NCBI GenBank assembly: GCA_900550395.1
Contig: URSD01000001.1
Coordinates: forward strand, 69,775-133,774
Origin: an uncultured Porphyromonadaceae bacterium
Lineage (GTDB): Bacteria; Bacteroidota; Bacteroidia; Bacteroidales; Muribaculaceae
Reading direction: 5' to 3'
DNA: 64,000 bases
The notes under the pieces are model-generated. The model had not been told where the DNA came from. It made no database searches and saw only the letters and a program-made list of their open reading frames with translations. Numbering within the stretch: the first letter of the stretch is position 1; the number at the start of each line of letters is the position of its first letter. Positions 52,838-61,625 of this stretch are shown piece by piece. A program made the translations under genes and the position numbers.

Positions 52838-54463
52838 TTATTTACCTTTCGCCGCCATCCACTCGGAGGCGTACTGCTCGAGAATCTGGCGTATGTATTT
52901 GCCTATCTTCACGTAGTCGGCTTTGTTCAGATTTGCCAGCGATACGCGTATCGACCACTTGGGCCCGTCGAAGCCGTCGCCGTTCAGAACCACCGCGCCC
53001 GTCTCGCTTGCCAGACGGAATACTGCCGACAGCGGGTTGTAATGGGTGTTGATGTAGTCGGCGAATTCCTGTCCGTGCAGTTCCTTTGCCCACACCATCA
53101 GGTCTATTTCCGAATAGTAGTCGGCTCGCAGGGGGTCATCGGGCATCTTGAAGCCGAAGTTGTCCCACAGAGCCTCGTAGCGGTCGTGTATCAGTTTTAT
53201 CATGCGCTCGTGGTATGCGCCCTCTTTGTCGAGCAGGGTGCCGAGTGCCATTAGGCTCATCTGTATCTGCTGCGGCGTTGACAGTCCGGCCGTGTGGTTC
53301 AGGGCTATCAGTCGGCTCTCGGCCACCATGCGGTCTATGAACTTGAGGCCGGGCACGTCGATGGTGAGTGACTCATAGCGCTTGTTCAGAGCCTCCTTCT
53401 TGTCCTGCGGTAGGGCGGCAAGCAGCTTGTCGAACACGTTGTTCCGGCTGAGTGCGGTGACCGACAGGCGCCAGCCTGTGGCGCCGTAGTATTTCGAGAA
53501 CGAGTAGCACGACATGGTGTTGTAAGGCATGTCGGCTATCAGCGACCGGTATCCGCGTACAAAGGTGCCGTATACGTCGTCCGTAAGAATCATCAGGTCA
53601 GGATTGGCCTTGACAACGTCTTTCAGGGCTTCGACGGTCTGCTTGTCAAGCTCGTAGCTGGGCGGGTTTGAGGGATTGGTGATAAACAGCATCTTGAATT
53701 TCGGGTCCTTCAGCTTCTCGATGTCCTTTGGGTTGTACTGCCAGCTGTGCTTGCCGTCGGGCGTCATCATGTCGGCACTGACATCCAGCACGGTGTAGTC
53801 GAATTCGCTAAGTTCGGGAATCTCGATGTACGGCGTGAACACCGGCACCATCAGCGCTATGTTGTCGCCCTTGTTGAGCAGGAAGTTGTGTTTCAGAACG
53901 TCGAAGCAGTAGCACATGCCGGCTGTCGAGCCTTCCACGGCGAAGAGGTCAAGCGTGTCCTGCGGCGGATTGCCGGCGCAGAGCGCCCATTCGAGGAACT
54001 TGCGGGTGATGACCTCCGTGTATTGCAGTATGCGCGGAGGGGTGGGGTAGTGGTCGCCGATTATGCCGTCGGTCCATTCGTACACCAGATCGTCGGCGTC
54101 GGCAGCCAGCTCTACCAGTGTGTATTCGTAGGCACTGCGCAGGAAATCAACTCCGGCGAGTGTCTTGTGGTCGCGCATCCACTGCTCGAATCTCACCGAA
54201 ATGCCTTCCTTGACGGGTATGGCTGCAATGCCTTCAGGCAGCATGCCGTGGGATTCGCATTCGTCCATGGCGAACTGGCCCAGGGCGAAGAATGCCCGGC
54301 GGGCCTTGGTGGCTATCCAGTTGGGGTTGCCTCTGCCTGCGTTAAGCAGGGTATAGGCTGCGTTTTTGACTTTTTCGTCGGCCGCGGCGATGATGCGGCT
54401 TTTGAGTTCGAACGGCGAGAGTCGGGACAGCTCGGCGTCCGGTTGTGTCTGTTGTTTATCCAT
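52838..54463 (-). CDS. aspD: Bifunctional aspartate aminotransferase / aspartate 4-decarboxylase
   Basis: A 541-residue PLP enzyme, longer than ordinary aminotransferases and matching AspD/AsdA in length. It has GRGNPNWIATKARRAFFALG, ITNPSNPPSYELD, the DDVYGTFVRGYRSL segment and the PLP lysine in CYSFSKYYGATGWRL. It converts aspartate to alanine and CO2, and in many bacteria works with the aspartate:alanine exchanger AspT in proton-motive metabolism. No aspT gene is adjacent here: downstream is the secreted-protein unit and upstream a toxin-antitoxin pair. Confidence 0.92.
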   Translation of the reverse strand: MDKQQTQPDAELSRLSPFELKSRIIAAADEKVKNAAYTLLNAGRGNPNWIATKARRAFFALGQFAMDECESHGMLPEGIAAIPVKEGISVRFEQWMRDHKTLAGVDFLRSAYEYTLVELAADADDLVYEWTDGIIGDHYPTPPRILQYTEVITRKFLEWALCAGNPPQDTLDLFAVEGSTAGMCYCFDVLKHNFLLNKGDNIALMVPVFTPYIEIPELSEFDYTVLDVSADMMTPDGKHSWQYNPKDIEKLKDPKFKMLFITNPSNPPSYELDKQTVEALKDVVKANPDLMILTDDVYGTFVRGYRSLIADMPYNTMSCYSFSKYYGATGWRLSVTALSRNNVFDKLLAALPQDKKEALNKRYESLTIDVPGLKFIDRMVAESRLIALNHTAGLSTPQQIQMSLMALGTLLDKEGAYHERMIKLIHDRYEALWDNFGFKMPDDPLRADYYSEIDLMVWAKELHGQEFADYINTHYNPLSAVFRLASETGAVVLNGDGFDGPKWSIRVSLANLNKADYVKIGKYIRQILEQYASEWMAAKGK

Positions 54464-54767
54464 TATCAGAGAGAGTTTAATGTCTTATGTGCAAAGTATT
54501 GTCAAGAACGACTCCTGCCGGTAGCCGGTTGTTGAGCTTCTCAACAAAAAAACTATTGATCGCATAAAACGGCTTTTGGAGGAGATAAGTGGTGTTAAGG
54601 GCATACATCCACTTAACATTTTATCGGCCGTTTTGGTTTGTACGCATGCCGCATTCCTGACATTTCAGAGGCAGGACGCCGTTTCTGTTTCATGCCGGAA
54701 GCATCAAAAAAAGCCCTGCATAGTAACACTTCTCGGCGTAGTCAATGGACTGTTATGCGTTAATATT
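54464..54767. other. Intergenic region with inverted repeats and an unexplained open frame
   Basis: An 8-bp palindrome TTGTTGAG/CTCAACAA (54529-54547) and a longer-spaced pair AAAACGGC/GCCGTTTT (54566-54573, 54627-54634) that encloses TGTTAAG/CTTAACA. A plus-strand frame with TIDRIKRLLEEISGVKGIHP (about 54553-54612) reads like protein but has no convincing start or end, and I recognise no family. It may be a gene fragment. Confidence 0.4.
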
Positions 54768-55136
54768 TTATTTGTCTTGTTCCGTTTTTGTTCCGGTTTC
54801 GGTTAAGATTTTGGCAACTTCTTCCTTCAAAAGTGGCAGATGGTTTATAACGATAGACCAAACCATATCATGACTTACACTGTCATAACCATGTATCATA
54901 TAATTGCGGGTGTCGACAATCTTTCGTGCTTTAGTAATTGGAATTCCGGGGGCAATTTTTAATAATTTATTTGTTGCCTCACCAATTATAGATATGTTCA
55001 TTTGTATCGCACGTTGCATCATCGGGGTTTCGCAGTAGACATCAAATCTACGAGGAAAATTGTCGAAATATGACTCAATCTGGGTAATCGAGTCTAAGAT
55101 ATCATTCAGATATTTTTCAACAGATCTATCAGCCAT
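54768..55136 (-). CDS. hepT: HepT-type RNase toxin (DUF86) of a toxin-antitoxin pair
   Basis: A 122-residue all-helical HEPN protein. The RX4-6H motif is RNYMIHGY (Arg77, His82, Tyr84), the active site of HepT nucleases and the tyrosine that MntA AMPylates in characterised pairs. Upstream it overlaps the nucleotidyltransferase gene by 8 nt, the standard mntA-hepT order. All key residues are present, so activity is likely. Confidence 0.9.
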   Translation of the reverse strand: MADRSVEKYLNDILDSITQIESYFDNFPRRFDVYCETPMMQRAIQMNISIIGEATNKLLKIAPGIPITKARKIVDTRNYMIHGYDSVSHDMVWSIVINHLPLLKEEVAKILTETGTKTEQDK

Positions 55137-55434
55137 AAATTAATTTGCGCTTCTCATTCAGTTCTTCACGGAAATAACGGTTGCGGACAGCGCTGTCTTC
55201 AGTCAAGTCAACATTACGCCCGAATAAGTCCTCAAGAGCATACTGAAAATCGAAAAAATTATCGGCATAATCAAGTAAACTAATCTTGCTTTTGTCAAAA
55301 TCGACACATAGGTCGACATCGCTTTCGTCGTTGAAGCGGTCTGTTAGGATTGAACCGAATACCCAAAGTTTGCGAACGTGAAAACGTTTGCAGAGTTCAA
55401 TGATTTTATGGATGTTTACTTCAACAAGGTGCAT
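55129..55434 (-). CDS. mntA: MntA-type nucleotidyltransferase antitoxin
   Basis: A 101-residue minimal nucleotidyltransferase. The catalytic GSX10DXD motif is FGSILTDRFNDESDVDL (Gly27, Ser28, Asp39, Asp41). In known pairs it AMPylates the HepT tyrosine and blocks the RNase. It is the first gene of the two-gene operon. Confidence 0.9.
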   Translation of the reverse strand: MHLVEVNIHKIIELCKRFHVRKLWVFGSILTDRFNDESDVDLCVDFDKSKISLLDYADNFFDFQYALEDLFGRNVDLTEDSAVRNRYFREELNEKRKLIYG

Positions 55435-55565
55435 ATTGTTCCGATTTGTCCCGGTTACTTAGTGCAAATATACAAATAAAACACTAATGGTCAAATATTT
55501 GTTGCGATATTTTGGTGGAGCGTTTTGATCGGAGTGTTTCGATTTTGTTCCGGATATTTTCAGAA
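55435..55565. other. Intergenic region between mntA and tRNA-Pro
   Basis: AT-rich upstream region of mntA. The minus strand carries several TTTG-like words but no clear TTTG-N19/20-TAnnTTTG pair. No gene is seen. Confidence 0.4.
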
Positions 55566-55598
55566 AAATGGGCTTAACTCGCTGAGTTAAGCCCATTT
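55561..55598 (-). terminator. Terminator after tRNA-Pro
   Basis: A perfect 15-bp stem (55584-55598 with 55566-55580) with a 3-nt loop, followed on the minus strand by TTCTG after an AT-rich stem end. It lies 12 nt after the tRNA. Confidence 0.8.
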
Positions 55599-55610
55599 AT
55601 CAAAAAAATG

Positions 55611-55683
55611 TCGGGGTGAGAAGACTCGAACTTCCGACCTCCACGTCCCGAACGTGGCGCGCTGCCAACTGTGCTACACCCCG
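55611..55683 (-). tRNA. tRNA-Pro (anticodon CGG)
   Basis: A 73-nt minus-strand cloverleaf. The acceptor stem is CGGGGTG/CACCCCG, the anticodon stem CCACG/CGTGG encloses TTCGGGA (anticodon CGG), and the T loop is TTCGAGT. CCA is not encoded. Confidence 0.95.
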
Positions 55684-55826
55684 ATTGGCATTTTTTGCGG
55701 ATGCAAAGTTACGCAAAATTTTGCATCTATGAAATTTTTTTGATGAAATTTGCCGTTTTCTACGCAATTTGCCGTCACATTAATATTTTTTTAGATGCAC
55801 TTCTCCTGTGATACCGGAAAAAGTCG

Positions 55827-55834
55827 TACTTTTG
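55827..55834 (+). promoter_or_regulatory. -7 box of the YqeY gene
   Basis: TACTTTTG matches TAnnTTTG and lies 37 nt upstream of the ATG at 55872. The -33 region has no clear TTTG. Confidence 0.5.
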
Positions 55835-55871
55835 TGGGCTATAACGTTATATTCCAACTTCCGTACTTACA

Positions 55872-56327
55872 ATGGATTTGTTTGATACTATCAGCGCCGA
55901 CATTAAGAGCGCCATGCTGGCCCGCGACAAAGTGCGCCTGGAAGCTCTCCGCGGCATTAAAAAGGAATTTCTTGAAGCCAAAAGCGCTCCCGGAGCAGCC
56001 GGCATTCTGGCCGATGCCGACGCCATGAAGATTCTCGTGCGCATGGCAAAGCAGCGCCGCGAGAGCGCACGCATATACTCCGAGCAGAATCGCCCCGAAC
56101 TTGCCGAGGGCGAGCTGGCCGAGGTCGCTGTCATCGAGCAGTATCTGCCGAAGGCGCTGACGCCCGAGGAGCTTGACGCCGAGCTGCGTGCCATCATCGC
56201 TGCTGTCGGTGCCAAGGGGCCGCAGGACATGGGCCGCGTGATGGGAACCGCCACAAAGGCTCTTGCCGGGCGTGCCGACGGACGCGCCATCTCTGCCGCC
56301 GTCAAGACGCTTCTTTCTCAGAATTAA
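55872..56327 (+). CDS. GatB/YqeY domain protein
   Basis: A 151-residue YqeY-family protein: DLFDTISADIKSAMLARDKV, LEALRGIKKEF, ARIYSEQNRPELAEGELAEV, IEQYLPKALTPEEL and GPQDMGRVMG. The family resembles the tRNA-binding tail of GatB and may assist tRNA amidation or aminoacylation; function is not settled. It is followed 24 nt later by serS. Confidence 0.92.
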   Translation: MDLFDTISADIKSAMLARDKVRLEALRGIKKEFLEAKSAPGAAGILADADAMKILVRMAKQRRESARIYSEQNRPELAEGELAEVAVIEQYLPKALTPEELDAELRAIIAAVGAKGPQDMGRVMGTATKALAGRADGRAISAAVKTLLSQN

Positions 56328-56351
56328 TCAACTACACATACATACAGCATT

Positions 56352-57623
56352 ATGCTTACCATTCAGCAAATCAAGGCTAACCCCGACGATATAGTGCGCC
56401 GCCTGGGCGTGAAAGGCTTCGACGGCCGTCAGGCCATCGACACAGTGCTCGCACTCGACGCGCAGCGCCGCAGCCTCCAGCAGCGCAGCGACAGCGAGGC
56501 TGCCGAACTCAATAAACTGGCAGCTCAGATTGGCGCCAAGATGAAGGCCGGACAGCGCGAGGAGGCCGAAAGCCTCAAGCAGCAGGTGGCACAGCTCAAG
56601 CTCTCGCAGAAAGAGCTGGCCGATGGCGTGGCAAAGGCCGAGGCCGACATCCGCGAGGTGCTCCTCAGCGTGCCCAATGTGCCCTGCGACATGGTGCCCG
56701 AGGGCCTCAGCGCGGCCGACAACGTCGTCGACAAGGAAGGCGGCGTGATGCCCGACCTGCCTGCCGACGCCCTGCCCCACTGGGACCTGGCGAAGAAATA
56801 CAACCTTATAGACTTCGACCTCGGTGTGAAAATCACCGGCGCCGGATTCCCCGTCTACATCGGCAAGGGTGCCCGCCTGCAGCGTGCCCTCATCCAGTTC
56901 TTCCTCGACGAGGCCGGCAAAGCCGGATACCTGGAGATAGAGCCGCCCTACGTAGTCAACGAAGCCAGCGGCATCGGCACCGGACAGCTCCCCGACAAGG
57001 AGGCGCAGATGTACGTAGTCACTGCCGACAACCTCTACCTCATACCCACGGCCGAGGTGCCAGTAACCAACATCTACCGCGACGTCATCATCCCCGAGGC
57101 CGAGCTCCCGAAAAAGAACTGCGCCTACTCCGCATGCTTCCGCCGCGAGGCCGGCAGCTACGGCAAGGACGTGCGCGGCCTCAACCGCCTGCACCAGTTC
57201 GACAAGGTCGAGATCGTGCGCATAGAACGCCCTGAGGACAGCTATGCCGCCCTTGAGGAAATGAAGGACCACGTCCAGGGACTGCTTGAGAAGCTTGGCC
57301 TGCCCTGGCACATCCTGCGCCTCTGCGGCGGCGACATGAGCTTCACGTCGGCCATCACTTTCGACTTCGAAGTCTACTCCGCAGCTCAGGGCCGCTGGCT
57401 CGAGGTGTCGAGCGTCAGCAACTTCGAGACATATCAGGCCAACCGTCTGAAATGCCGCTATCGCGGAGCCGACAAGAAGATTCAGCTCTGCCACACGCTC
57501 AACGGCTCGGCTCTTGCTCTGCCGCGCATCGTGGCCGCCCTGCTCGAGAACAATCAGACGCCCGACGGCATCGTCGTACCCGAATGCCTGCGCAAGTACA
57601 CGGGCTTCGACATCATCGACTGA
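56352..57623 (+). CDS. serS: Seryl-tRNA synthetase
   Basis: A 423-residue class II synthetase. The N-terminal coiled coil binds tRNA (about 28-100). The catalytic domain has TAEVPVTNIYRD, motif 2 CFRREAGSYGKDVRGLNRLH, and motif 3 NGSALALPRIVAALLENNQT. It ends 11 nt before coaX. Confidence 0.96.
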   Translation: MLTIQQIKANPDDIVRRLGVKGFDGRQAIDTVLALDAQRRSLQQRSDSEAAELNKLAAQIGAKMKAGQREEAESLKQQVAQLKLSQKELADGVAKAEADIREVLLSVPNVPCDMVPEGLSAADNVVDKEGGVMPDLPADALPHWDLAKKYNLIDFDLGVKITGAGFPVYIGKGARLQRALIQFFLDEAGKAGYLEIEPPYVVNEASGIGTGQLPDKEAQMYVVTADNLYLIPTAEVPVTNIYRDVIIPEAELPKKNCAYSACFRREAGSYGKDVRGLNRLHQFDKVEIVRIERPEDSYAALEEMKDHVQGLLEKLGLPWHILRLCGGDMSFTSAITFDFEVYSAAQGRWLEVSSVSNFETYQANRLKCRYRGADKKIQLCHTLNGSALALPRIVAALLENNQTPDGIVVPECLRKYTGFDIID

Positions 57624-57634
57624 ACGGCTGCAAA

Positions 57635-58378
57635 ATGGCGCTGTACGCAAGCATAGACCAGGGCAACACGGCCACAAAACTTACAGTGTGGCGCGACGGC
57701 GAGCCCGTCGCCCGTCTGGTGTCCCGGACGCCCGGCAATGTTGCCATGCAGCATGCGCTCACGGCCCACGGACCCCTCGACGGCGCCATCTACTGCTCGG
57801 TGCGGTCGCGCAACGAAGCCCACTGGCAGATGCTCCGCGACCTCTGCGGCGACTCCGCACTGGAGCTCACGCACTCCACCCCGTTGCCGATAGAGCTCCA
57901 CTACGACACCCCGCAGACCCTTGGTCTCGACCGCATCGCCGCCGCATCGGGCGCCGTAGCGGTCTTCCCGGGACGTGAGTGCATAGTGGCCGACATAGGC
58001 ACTGCCATCACCTACGACAGTGTGGGGCCGGACGCAGCCTTCCACGGCGGCAACATAGCTCCCGGCGCCGGCATGCGCCTGCGCGCCATGCACGCCTACA
58101 CCGCTGCTCTGCCCAAGGTCGACGTCGACGGGCCCGTGCCACCGCGCGGCACCGACACTGTCACGGCCATGCGCTGCGGCGCCCTGATGGGCATTGTGGC
58201 CGAGCTGGCATGGTACCGCGACAGGCTCCCGGCCGACGGTCTGCTTGTGCTCACCGGTGGCCGCGCGGCCACCATCGCCCCGCTGCTGCCCTTCGACGCC
58301 GTTGTCGACACCGACCTCGTAGGCCGCGGTCTCATCAGTATTCTACAGTACAATCTGCAACCCACCACCACCGAATAA
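57635..58378 (+). CDS. coaX: Type III pantothenate kinase
   Basis: A 247-residue ASKHA-fold kinase for the first step of coenzyme A synthesis. It has DQGNTATKLTVW (phosphate-binding), YDTPQTLGLDRIAAASGA, VADIGTAITYD and GGNIAPGAGMRLRAMHAYTA. The ATG at 57635 gives the family N-terminus; longer starts lie inside serS. It is followed by the outer-membrane protein gene after 7 nt. Confidence 0.92.
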   Translation: MALYASIDQGNTATKLTVWRDGEPVARLVSRTPGNVAMQHALTAHGPLDGAIYCSVRSRNEAHWQMLRDLCGDSALELTHSTPLPIELHYDTPQTLGLDRIAAASGAVAVFPGRECIVADIGTAITYDSVGPDAAFHGGNIAPGAGMRLRAMHAYTAALPKVDVDGPVPPRGTDTVTAMRCGALMGIVAELAWYRDRLPADGLLVLTGGRAATIAPLLPFDAVVDTDLVGRGLISILQYNLQPTTTE

Positions 58379-58385
58379 CAAGCTA

Positions 58386-59624
58386 ATGAAAAAAATCTTC
58401 TGCGCCATAATGCTCGCCGCTACCGCGGCTCTCGGCGCCTATGCCCAGAACGGCACCATGACACCCTATTCAAGCTATGGCTACGGCATACTCGGCGACA
58501 ACGCCACCGCGGCGCAGCGTCAGATGGGCGGGGTGGGCTATGCCATGCACTCGGGACGGCACATCAATGTCATGAATCCTGCCAGCTATGCGCGCATCGA
58601 CTCCATGACCTTCCTCTTCGACATGGGCATCGACCTCACGGCTCTCTGGAACAAGGAAACCGATGCCGACGGCAAGCTCAACAGCAGCAACGACTTCGGC
58701 GGCGGTCTGGACTACATCACCATGGAGGTGCCAATCACCAAAGGTCTCGGCGCCAGCCTGGGTCTGCTGCCCTACAGCAGCGTGGGCTACTCCTTCGGCA
58801 ACACTATCGAGAACGGCTACGCCAGCCGCAGCGGCTCGGGCAGCATCAACGAGCTGTATCTGGGCTTTGGCTACATGCCTTTCAAGAACCTCAGCGTAGG
58901 CGCCAACATCGCTTACCTCTTCGGCACCACCTACAACGACAGCTACGCGGCTACCTCGGGCGGCAGCACTTCCGTGTTCGAACGTCAGCTCGAGATTTCC
59001 GACTGGTACCTCAACGTCGGCGTACAGTATTCGCTGCCCCTTCGCAAGGGCCGCGACCTGCTCACCGTAGGCGCCGTGTTCAGCCCGGCCAAGAACTTCC
59101 ACGGCCACACCAACTACTTCAGCTACGACCAGGGTGTGGAGTCGGCTCCTACTGAGACCGAGGAACCCATCGGCGGCCGCTACTCGTCGCCGTGGACTCT
59201 CGGCGTAGGTCTGGGCTATACCCTCAACCAGAGGCTGCACCTTGAGGTGGACGGCACCTACCAGCCCTGGAGCAAGGCCAAGTACGCCGGCGAGAAAGGC
59301 GTCCTCAACGACCGCTACAAGATTGCCGCTGGCATGGAGTGGCAGCCCAATCCCCGAGGCGGCTATTTCCGCCGCATGCACTACCGCGTGGGTGCGCACT
59401 ACAACCGCGACTATCTGCGTGTGCGCGGCAACGACATCCGCGACTACGGCGTTGGCGCCGGCGTCGGCTTCCCCGTGCCGGGCTTCAAGACAATCGTCAA
59501 CCTCGGCCTGGAGTGGCGCCACCGTCAGGGCAGCCCTGCGGCCCTCATCAAGGAGGACTACCTGAACATCACCATCGGCGTGAACTTCAACGAGATGTGG
59601 TTCCGCCCCAGCAAGATCTACTAA
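58386..59624 (+). CDS. Outer-membrane beta-barrel protein
   Basis: A 412-residue exported protein with signal peptide MKKIFCAIMLAATAALGAYA. Alternating amphipathic beta strands and a final aromatic residue (PSKIY) fit an outer-membrane barrel; the N-terminal YSSYGYGILGDNATAAQRQM resembles FadL/OmpP1-like proteins of Bacteroidota. It may carry hydrophobic solutes, an inference. The next gene, lptC, also acts in the outer envelope. Confidence 0.78.
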   Translation: MKKIFCAIMLAATAALGAYAQNGTMTPYSSYGYGILGDNATAAQRQMGGVGYAMHSGRHINVMNPASYARIDSMTFLFDMGIDLTALWNKETDADGKLNSSNDFGGGLDYITMEVPITKGLGASLGLLPYSSVGYSFGNTIENGYASRSGSGSINELYLGFGYMPFKNLSVGANIAYLFGTTYNDSYAATSGGSTSVFERQLEISDWYLNVGVQYSLPLRKGRDLLTVGAVFSPAKNFHGHTNYFSYDQGVESAPTETEEPIGGRYSSPWTLGVGLGYTLNQRLHLEVDGTYQPWSKAKYAGEKGVLNDRYKIAAGMEWQPNPRGGYFRRMHYRVGAHYNRDYLRVRGNDIRDYGVGAGVGFPVPGFKTIVNLGLEWRHRQGSPAALIKEDYLNITIGVNFNEMWFRPSKIY

Positions 59625-59634
59625 CGGTTAGTGC

Positions 59635-60351
59635 ATGGGGATGCGCCGGCTTCCGTTCATAGTGCTTGTGACTCTCCTTGCGGCCGCCTGCGGCGAGGAG
59701 CGCAAGAGCTATGTGCCCAACGTGGGCGACGGCAACTCCACGCCCACCATGACCACACTGGACGTCAACACGTTCATAAGCGACAGCGGCTATACGCGCT
59801 ACCACATCACCAGCGACATCTGGCAGATGTTCGAGGAGGCGAAGGAGCCCTTCTGGCGTTTCCCCGTCGGGCTGTTCCTGGAGCAGTACGACCTCGCCAT
59901 GAAGCCCGAGGCCGACATCCGTGCCGACAGTGCCGTCTACTTCAGCCGCAGGCGCATCTGGCGCCTCGATGGGCATGTGGTGATGGTGAACGTGCAGGGC
60001 GACAGCTTCCTCACCAACCAGCTTTTCTGGGACCAGCAGCAGAGGAAGGTCTACTCCGACTCCTTCATCCACATCGTGCGCACCGACCGCATCATCGAGG
60101 GCTACGGCTTCACCAGCAATGAGAACATGACGGCCTACACCGTCAACCGTCCCACGGGTATTATTCCCGTGGAGCGACGTGAGCAATCCGAGGCCGCGCC
60201 TGACACCGCCGCTGCCGCCGACACTCTCGCCCCGCCGGCTCCCACACGCCGTGCGCCCGAACGCGCGTCGCAACGCGCCGCCCGGCCTGTGCAGCCTGCC
60301 GCCGGAGCTGCCGACCCCACAACTGTTATGAAAACGAACACCTCCCGATAA
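59635..60351 (+). CDS. lptC: LPS transport protein LptC (lipoprotein form)
   Basis: A 238-residue protein with a lipobox LLAAAC (Cys19). The LptC beta-jellyroll includes FISDSGYTRYHITSDIWQMF, DSAVYFSRRRIWRLDGHVVM and EGYGFTSNENMTAY. It bridges LptBFG and LptA in LPS export. A Pro/Ala-rich low-complexity tail (about 185-225) follows. The first ATG at 59635 or the one at 59641 may start it. The last base of its stop overlaps the next ATG. Confidence 0.88.
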   Translation: MGMRRLPFIVLVTLLAAACGEERKSYVPNVGDGNSTPTMTTLDVNTFISDSGYTRYHITSDIWQMFEEAKEPFWRFPVGLFLEQYDLAMKPEADIRADSAVYFSRRRIWRLDGHVVMVNVQGDSFLTNQLFWDQQQRKVYSDSFIHIVRTDRIIEGYGFTSNENMTAYTVNRPTGIIPVERREQSEAAPDTAAAADTLAPPAPTRRAPERASQRAARPVQPAAGAADPTTVMKTNTSR

Positions 60352-61625
60352 TGGAACCTACCTGGATTGTAATTACAGTCATCAGCCTGCTGCTGTCCGG
60401 CTTCTTCTCCGGCACAGAGATGGCATTCGTCACCTCCGACCGCGTGCGCACTGCCGTCGACGTGCAGCGCGGAGGCTTCATTTCGGGCCTCGTTAAGCGT
60501 TTCTATGCCAACAGCGAGTTCTTCATCTCCACCATCCTCGTAGGCAACAACGTGGTGCTCGTCATCTACGGCATGGGTGCGGCCAAGATGCTTGAGCCGT
60601 GGCTCGGCACCTTCCTGCACAGCGAATTCCTCATCCTGCTGGCGCAGACGCTCATATCTACGGCGGTCATTCTCCTTACGGGAGAATTTCTTCCCAAGAC
60701 CGTTTTCGGCATCAACCCCAACAGCACCCTGCGCGTCATCGCGCCGCTGGCCGGACTGTTCTACGTGGTGCTGTGGCCCGTGTCGATGCTCGCCACGCTG
60801 CTCTCGCGTGGCCTGATGCGTCTTGTCGGCGCACACACCGGAGGCAGCCATGTCAGCCTCATCTCCGTGGGCGATCTCAACGACTACCTCGAAGAGGTCA
60901 TCGACGACATGGAGGAAAAGAAGGCTACCGTGGAGAACGAGGTAAAGCTCTTTCAGAACGCACTCGACTTCAGCACCACCCACGTGCGCGACTGCATGAT
61001 ACCGCGCAACGAGATTGTGGCCGTGCCGTACGACACTCCCGTCGAAAGCCTCTCGGCGCTGTTCACCTCCTCAGGCCGCAGCAAGATTATAGTCTACCGC
61101 GAGGATATCGACGACATCGCCGGCTACATTCACGTCAGCGAGCTGTTCGTGCCGCAGACCGACTGGCAGAAGCATATCAAGCCAGTGCTCTACGCTCCCG
61201 AGAATCTGCTCGCCAACGTGATGATGCGCCGCCTGCTCCAGCAGAAACGCTCCATCGCCATCGTTGTCGACGAGTTCGGAGGCACCAGCGGCTTCCTTAC
61301 ACTCGAAGACCTCGTTGAGGAAATCTTCGGCGACATCCAGGACGAGCACGACAAAAGCGGCTTCACGGCGCGCACGCTCGAGCCCGGCGTCTACGAGGTG
61401 TCGGGACGCTGCGAGGTGCCCTGGCTCAACGAGAACCTGCATCTCGACATACCCGAGGACGACGCCTACCAGACGCTGGCCGGCTATCTGCTGCACACCA
61501 CGGGCACCATCCCGGCCCAGGGAGTCACCATTCCTCTCGGCAACCTCTCCTTCGAGGTCATGAAGAAGAGCAGCAACCGCCTCGAACTTATCAAAATACG
61601 CGCCCTGCAGAACAATGGACAATAA
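60351..61625 (+). CDS. CNNM/CorC (hemolysin-related) membrane protein
   Basis: A 424-residue protein. The N-terminal CNNM membrane domain has GFFSGTEMAFVTSDR and STILVGNNVVLVIYGM. Two CBS domains lie at about 205-330 (MIPRNEIVAVPYDTPVESL), and the C-terminal CorC_HlyC domain ends with VEEIFGDIQDEHD and a beta-rich tail. It is probably a magnesium or cobalt transporter-like protein. It overlaps the next gene by 11 nt. Confidence 0.9.
   Translation: MEPTWIVITVISLLLSGFFSGTEMAFVTSDRVRTAVDVQRGGFISGLVKRFYANSEFFISTILVGNNVVLVIYGMGAAKMLEPWLGTFLHSEFLILLAQTLISTAVILLTGEFLPKTVFGINPNSTLRVIAPLAGLFYVVLWPVSMLATLLSRGLMRLVGAHTGGSHVSLISVGDLNDYLEEVIDDMEEKKATVENEVKLFQNALDFSTTHVRDCMIPRNEIVAVPYDTPVESLSALFTSSGRSKIIVYREDIDDIAGYIHVSELFVPQTDWQKHIKPVLYAPENLLANVMMRRLLQQKRSIAIVVDEFGGTSGFLTLEDLVEEIFGDIQDEHDKSGFTARTLEPGVYEVSGRCEVPWLNENLHLDIPEDDAYQTLAGYLLHTTGTIPAQGVTIPLGNLSFEVMKKSSNRLELIKIRALQNNGQ

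Noticed and set aside
54576..54806. A 76-codon plus-strand gene upstream of hepT
   Set aside because: It starts with TTG without a ribosome-binding or promoter signal and runs into the 3' end of hepT; kept only as a possible fragment.
56328..57677. Minus-strand open frame opposite serS
   Set aside because: Shadow of a synthetase gene with intact class II motifs.
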